Shown here one piece after another: positions 60,376 through 64,000 of a DNA stretch of 64,000 nt (its first letter is position 1; every line of letters begins with the position of its first letter). Under the pieces are notes generated by a model. That model made no database searches. It was not told the origin of the DNA and was given only the letters and a program-made list of their open reading frames with translations. The position numbers and the translations under genes are program-made. This DNA comes from Alloalcanivorax dieselolei B5 (GTDB taxonomy: Bacteria > Pseudomonadota > Gammaproteobacteria > Pseudomonadales > Alcanivoracaceae). The DNA lies in NCBI RefSeq assembly GCF_000300005.1, contig NC_018691.1, forward strand, positions 4,669,001 to 4,733,000, read 5' to 3'.

Positions 60376-63300
60376 TCATACCGACTCCAGGGGGGTGCCG
60401 CCCGCCCGGCGGCGCAGGGTGCGCTGGCGCAGTGTTTCCAGATACAGGTAGATCACCGGCGTGGTGTACAGCGTCAACAGCTGGCTGAACGCCAAGCCGC
60501 CGATGATGGTGATGCCAAGCGGCCGGCGCAGCTCCGATCCCTCGCCGAGTCCCAGTACCAGCGGCACCGCGCCGAGCAGACCGGCCAGGTTGGTCATCAG
60601 AATCGGCCGTAACCGCAACAACGCCGCCTGGCGAATCGCCGCCAGCGGCGCCAGGCCATCCCGGCGCTGCGCTTCCAGGGCAAAGTCGATCATCAGAATG
60701 GCGTTCTTCATCACGATGCCGATCAGCAGGAACAATCCCAACAGCGCGATCAGGCTGAAGGGCGTATCGCTGATACGCAGCGCCAGCAACGCGCCAATAC
60801 CGGCGGAGGGCAAAGTGGAAAGAATCGTGAGCGGGTGCAGGGTGCTTTCGTACAACATGCCCAACACCATGTACACCGCCAGCAGTACCGACAGAATGAG
60901 CAAAGGCTGACTGAGGTTGCCTTCGAAATTGGGCCGGTCGGAGCCCGGCCCGGCGTACACGCTCGGCGGCAGCATGATGTCGTTGAGCGCCTTCTGGATC
61001 GCCTCTTCCGCCTGTACCGGCGTGACGCCGGGGGCCAGCGCATACCCCACACCCGTGGCGGCAAACTGGGAATCGTGGCGAATGCGATCGTTGGTCAGCC
61101 CGTATTCCCAGGTGGCGAAGGTGGACAGCGGCACGCGCGCGCCGTCATCGGTCAGCACTTCCAGTTGTTCCAGTACCGAAGGCTGCTCGGTGTAGCGCGG
61201 CAATAACTCCATCACCACCCGGTACTGGTTCAATTCATCGTAGAGCGTGGCCACCTGCCGCTGGGAGAAAGAGTTGTTCAGTACCGATGCCACCGTCGCC
61301 ATGTCAACGCCGCGCAGCCGCGCCGCTTCACGATCAATATCGAGCACCACCTGTTGCGCTTCCTCGTCACCAGCGGAGTCCACGTCCACCAGCTCTGGCA
61401 GTTTCTGCATCGCTTCCGATGCTTTACGCGACCAGATATCCAGCAACTCCAGAGAATCCGAACGCAACACCAACTCATAATCACTGCGACTGAATCCTCC
61501 CGACAGCCGGATATCCTGATCCACTATCAGGAACATCATGCCACCGGGGACATGAGGCGCCTTGGCCCGCAGCCGGTTGACCACCTCTTGAGCCGACACC
61601 CCCCGCTGCGCCAGCGGCTTGAGGTTGATGGTGAGCTGGGCATTGGTGATGCCGCCGTCGCCGCCGCTGGTGCCGGTGACGTCCTGCACCGCCGGATCGT
61701 CCATGATCAATTGCCGGAACACTTCGATCTTCGGCTGCATCAACTGGAATGAAAAACCGTCGTCACCGCGGACGAAGCCACGAATTTGTCCGGTATCCTG
61801 CGGCGGTAGCGTGGTTTTCGGGATCGCCACATACAGCCAGACATTGACCGCCACCACCGCCAGCAAGGTAAGCAGGGTAAGCAGCCGATGACGCAACGCC
61901 CAGTCCAGACTGACGGCATAGGCGTGTTGCAGGGAATGGAACGCGGCCTCACTGCGCCGGGCCAGGGCCGAGGGCGCGCCGGTGGCTTTTTCCCGCAACC
62001 AAAGCGCGCACAGGCTTGGTGTCAGAGTCAGCGACACCACCAGGGAAATCAGCATCGCCGCCGCCAGGGTAATGGAAAACTCGCGAAACAAGCGCTCGAC
62101 GATACCGCCCATGAACAGGATCGACACGAACACCACCACCAGCGCCAGATTCATCGCCAGCAGCGTGAAGCCCACTTCGCCAGCCCCCTTGATCGCCGCC
62201 TGCAATGGCGACAGTCCGTTCTCGATATGCCGCTCGATGTTTTCCAGCACCACGATGGCATCGTCCACCACCAGTCCGGCGGCGATGATCAACGCCATCA
62301 GCGACAGGTTATTGACCGAGAAACCGTAGAAATACATGACCACGAAGCTGCCGATCAGCGACACCGGGATCGCCACGGTGGGGATCAGCGCGGTGCGGGC
62401 ACTGCCCAGAAACAGCCACACCACCATCACCACCAGAGCCACCGCGATCAGCAGGGTGATTTGCGCTTCACGCAAGGTGGCGCGGATCCCCGGCGAGCGA
62501 TCCATCACCACCGCCAGTTCACTGTCCGCCGGCATCAGCGCGCGCAGCCCCGGCAAGGTCTCACGGATGGCGTCGATGGTTTCGACGATATTGGCGCCGG
62601 GCTGCCGGCTGATCATCATGATCACCGCCGGGTGATCATTGTGAAAACCGCTGCTGTAGCGGTTCTCCACCGAATCCGACACCTCGGCCACGTCCTCCAA
62701 CCGCACCACCGCGCCATCCTGGTGACGAATCACCAGTTCGCGATAGGCGCTGGCCTTGCGCAGTGGATCGCTGGTGCGCACCTCCCAGCGATGGTCGTCG
62801 TTTTCCACCAGACCCAGCGGCTGCAACGCATTGGCTTCGCTGATGGCGTTGCGAACGTCATCCAGCGCAATGCCGTACTGCAGCAACGCCCCGGGATCCA
62901 GTTGCACCCTCACCGCCGGCAGCGACGCGCCGCTGACGCTGACTTCACCGACCCCGCTGATTTGCGACAGCTTCTGCGCCAGGATCGAAGCGGCGGCATC
63001 GTACAGTTCGCTCGGCGCCAGATTCGGCGAGGACAACGCCAGGCCCATTACCGGCGCCTGGGACGGGTTCACCTTGCGATACTGCGGGTTGCCCGGCATG
63101 CCCGAAGGCAACTGACTGCGTGCCGCATTGATCGCCGCCTGCACATCACGGGCAGCGTCATTGAGATCACGCCCCAGCTCGAACTGCAGCATGATCTGCG
63201 TGGCACCCTGGTTACTCGACGAGATGATCGAGGTGATACCGTCGATACTGCCCAGCGCGCGCTCCAGCGGGGTCGCCACGGTGGCGGCCATGCTTTCCGG

Positions 63301-63465
63301 GCTGGCCCCCGGCAGGCTGGCGGAAACCGTGATAATAGGGAAATCCACCTGTGGCAACGGCGCCACCGGCAACAGGCGCCAGGCCAGCAGACCGGACAGC
63401 ACCACCGCGACCGCCATCAGGACAGTGGCGATGGGCCGTTGAATGAACGCCCGCGCCGGGTTCAC
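60376..63465 (-). CDS. RND multidrug efflux permease (MdtC/MuxC-like)
   Basis: The 1029-residue pump starts with [28 protein letters not shown], contains the TM4 proton-relay Asp pair ([22 protein letters not shown]) and a C-terminal half with [27 protein letters not shown]. It expels drugs or solvents by proton antiport. MdtB/MdtC-type pumps form heterotrimers, and the partner subunit is encoded just upstream with a 4-bp overlap. The start follows the GTG/ATGA-type overlap at 63462-63465. Confidence 0.94.
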   Translation of the reverse strand: MNPARAFIQRPIATVLMAVAVVLSGLLAWRLLPVAPLPQVDFPIITVSASLPGASPESMAATVATPLERALGSIDGITSIISSSNQGATQIMLQFELGRDLNDAARDVQAAINAARSQLPSGMPGNPQYRKVNPSQAPVMGLALSSPNLAPSELYDAAASILAQKLSQISGVGEVSVSGASLPAVRVQLDPGALLQYGIALDDVRNAISEANALQPLGLVENDDHRWEVRTSDPLRKASAYRELVIRHQDGAVVRLEDVAEVSDSVENRYSSGFHNDHPAVIMMISRQPGANIVETIDAIRETLPGLRALMPADSELAVVMDRSPGIRATLREAQITLLIAVALVVMVVWLFLGSARTALIPTVAIPVSLIGSFVVMYFYGFSVNNLSLMALIIAAGLVVDDAIVVLENIERHIENGLSPLQAAIKGAGEVGFTLLAMNLALVVVFVSILFMGGIVERLFREFSITLAAAMLISLVVSLTLTPSLCALWLREKATGAPSALARRSEAAFHSLQHAYAVSLDWALRHRLLTLLTLLAVVAVNVWLYVAIPKTTLPPQDTGQIRGFVRGDDGFSFQLMQPKIEVFRQLIMDDPAVQDVTGTSGGDGGITNAQLTINLKPLAQRGVSAQEVVNRLRAKAPHVPGGMMFLIVDQDIRLSGGFSRSDYELVLRSDSLELLDIWSRKASEAMQKLPELVDVDSAGDEEAQQVVLDIDREAARLRGVDMATVASVLNNSFSQRQVATLYDELNQYRVVMELLPRYTEQPSVLEQLEVLTDDGARVPLSTFATWEYGLTNDRIRHDSQFAATGVGYALAPGVTPVQAEEAIQKALNDIMLPPSVYAGPGSDRPNFEGNLSQPLLILSVLLAVYMVLGMLYESTLHPLTILSTLPSAGIGALLALRISDTPFSLIALLGLFLLIGIVMKNAILMIDFALEAQRRDGLAPLAAIRQAALLRLRPILMTNLAGLLGAVPLVLGLGEGSELRRPLGITIIGGLAFSQLLTLYTTPVIYLYLETLRQRTLRRRAGGTPLESV

Positions 63466-64000
63466 GGACCCGCCTCGCCCTGGTCCGCCACCAGTGAGCG
63501 GCGGCGCGTCAGCCGGTCAAAGAACAGGTACACCACCGGCGTGGTGAACAGCGTCAGCACCTGACTCACCAGCAAGCCTCCCACCATCACCAGGCCCAGC
63601 GGTTGCCGCAGTTCGGCACCGGAACCGCTGGCCAGCATCAGCGGAATGGCACCGAACAACGCCGCCAGCGTGGTCATCAGAATCGGCCGGAAACGCAACA
63701 TGGCGGCGCGATGTATCGCCTGCCGCGGCGGCATCCCCTGATTGCGCTGCGCCTCCAGGGCGAAGTCCACCATCATGATGCCGTTCTTCTTCACCAGGCC
63801 GATCAGCAACACCACCCCGATCACCGCGATCAGATCCAGCGCCCGGCCGGTGAGCAGCAATGCCAGCAGGGCGCCGACGGTGGCCGAAGGCAGAGTGGAA
63901 AGAATGGTAATCGGGTGAATGGTGCTCTCGTACAGAATACCCAGCACGATATACATGGTCAGAATCGCCGCCAGGATCAACCACAAGGTATTCGACAACG
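63462..64000 (-). CDS. RND multidrug efflux permease (MdtB/MuxB-like), N-terminus beyond window
   Basis: Only the C-terminal 178 residues are present: [42 protein letters not shown] and [25 protein letters not shown], the last four or five helices of an RND pump. It runs off the right edge. It overlaps the downstream pump gene by 4 bp. A membrane fusion protein gene is expected further right. Confidence 0.92.
   Translation of the reverse strand, partial: LSNTLWLILAAILTMYIVLGILYESTIHPITILSTLPSATVGALLALLLTGRALDLIAVIGVVLLIGLVKKNGIMMVDFALEAQRNQGMPPRQAIHRAAMLRFRPILMTTLAALFGAIPLMLASGSGAELRQPLGLVMVGGLLVSQVLTLFTTPVVYLFFDRLTRRRSLVADQGEAGP

Noticed and set aside
61888-63564. 558-codon plus-strand open frame opposite the RND pump
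   Set aside because: Antisense artefact of a GC-rich pump gene; no domain is visible.
1-64000. CRISPR arrays, tRNA/rRNA genes, prophage or insertion sequences
   Set aside because: No regularly spaced repeats, cloverleaf-like genes, transposases or integrases were seen on either strand.

Overview
The window looks like chromosomal DNA of a GC-rich gammaproteobacterium with a large fatty-acyl/hydrocarbon catabolism repertoire. A hydrocarbon degrader of the Alcanivorax/Alloalcanivorax type fits best: many acyl-CoA enzymes, an AlkS/MalT-type activator, paired outer-membrane channels, a MuxBC-type RND pump and BASS/FMO genes. The genus call is inference from gene content only. No rRNA, tRNA, CRISPR array, insertion sequence or prophage was seen.

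Region 1 (1-27.6 kb) is a catabolic island. It encodes a thiolase, a 3-hydroxyacyl-CoA dehydrogenase-type SDR, a 910-residue MalT/AlkS-like LuxR regulator, a CoA-transferase/racemase operon (racemase, 2,4-dienoyl-CoA reductase-like SDR, crotonase, glycerate 2-kinase), an APH-like kinase/DUF6285/acyl-CoA dehydrogenase/crotonase/thioesterase operon, a divergent crotonase and SDR-crotonase-nitroreductase operon, an Lrp/LysE pair, an acyl-CoA ligase with a TRAP transporter, and two paralogous outer-membrane beta-barrels. The main observation is a palindrome, TCGTC-N6-GACGA, present nine times. Every copy lies in an intergenic region, and copies lie upstream of every catabolic operon, the ligase/TRAP operon, both porins and the regulator. 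The Lrp/LysE pair has none, and none was noticed in the rest of the window. The genes therefore appear to form one regulon: outer-membrane entry (porins), inner-membrane uptake (TRAP), CoA activation (ligase), then racemisation, dehydrogenation, hydration/isomerisation, phosphorylation of a hydroxyacyl-CoA (LvaA/LvaB-like pair) and thiolysis. The LuxR protein is the obvious candidate activator.

Region 2 (27.6-41.5 kb) is mixed: a lipoprotein, a periplasmic beta-propeller protein, endonuclease V, a Fur-box-controlled three-gene membrane operon (PepSY reductase type), two unknown genes, a small repeat lipoprotein, a DUF2955/HlyD efflux pair, a lipase-like hydrolase coupled to a methyltransferase, YceI with cytochrome b561, a 33-residue membrane protein and a GNAT acetyltransferase.

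Region 3 (41.5-50.7 kb) has an SDR-epimerase-BASS-FMO cluster with 4-bp overlaps and a divergent AraC regulator, MetY, a crotonase with an AraC regulator, a DUF962 protein and a CBS-pair protein.

Region 4 (50.7-64 kb) has a large membrane-anchored AAA ATPase overlapping an MscS channel gene and an AraC regulator, a class-C beta-lactamase-like hydrolase, a ferritin-like metal-dependent hydrolase, a peroxiredoxin-glutaredoxin fusion, and an RND efflux operon (two pump subunits and an outer-membrane factor) running off the right edge.
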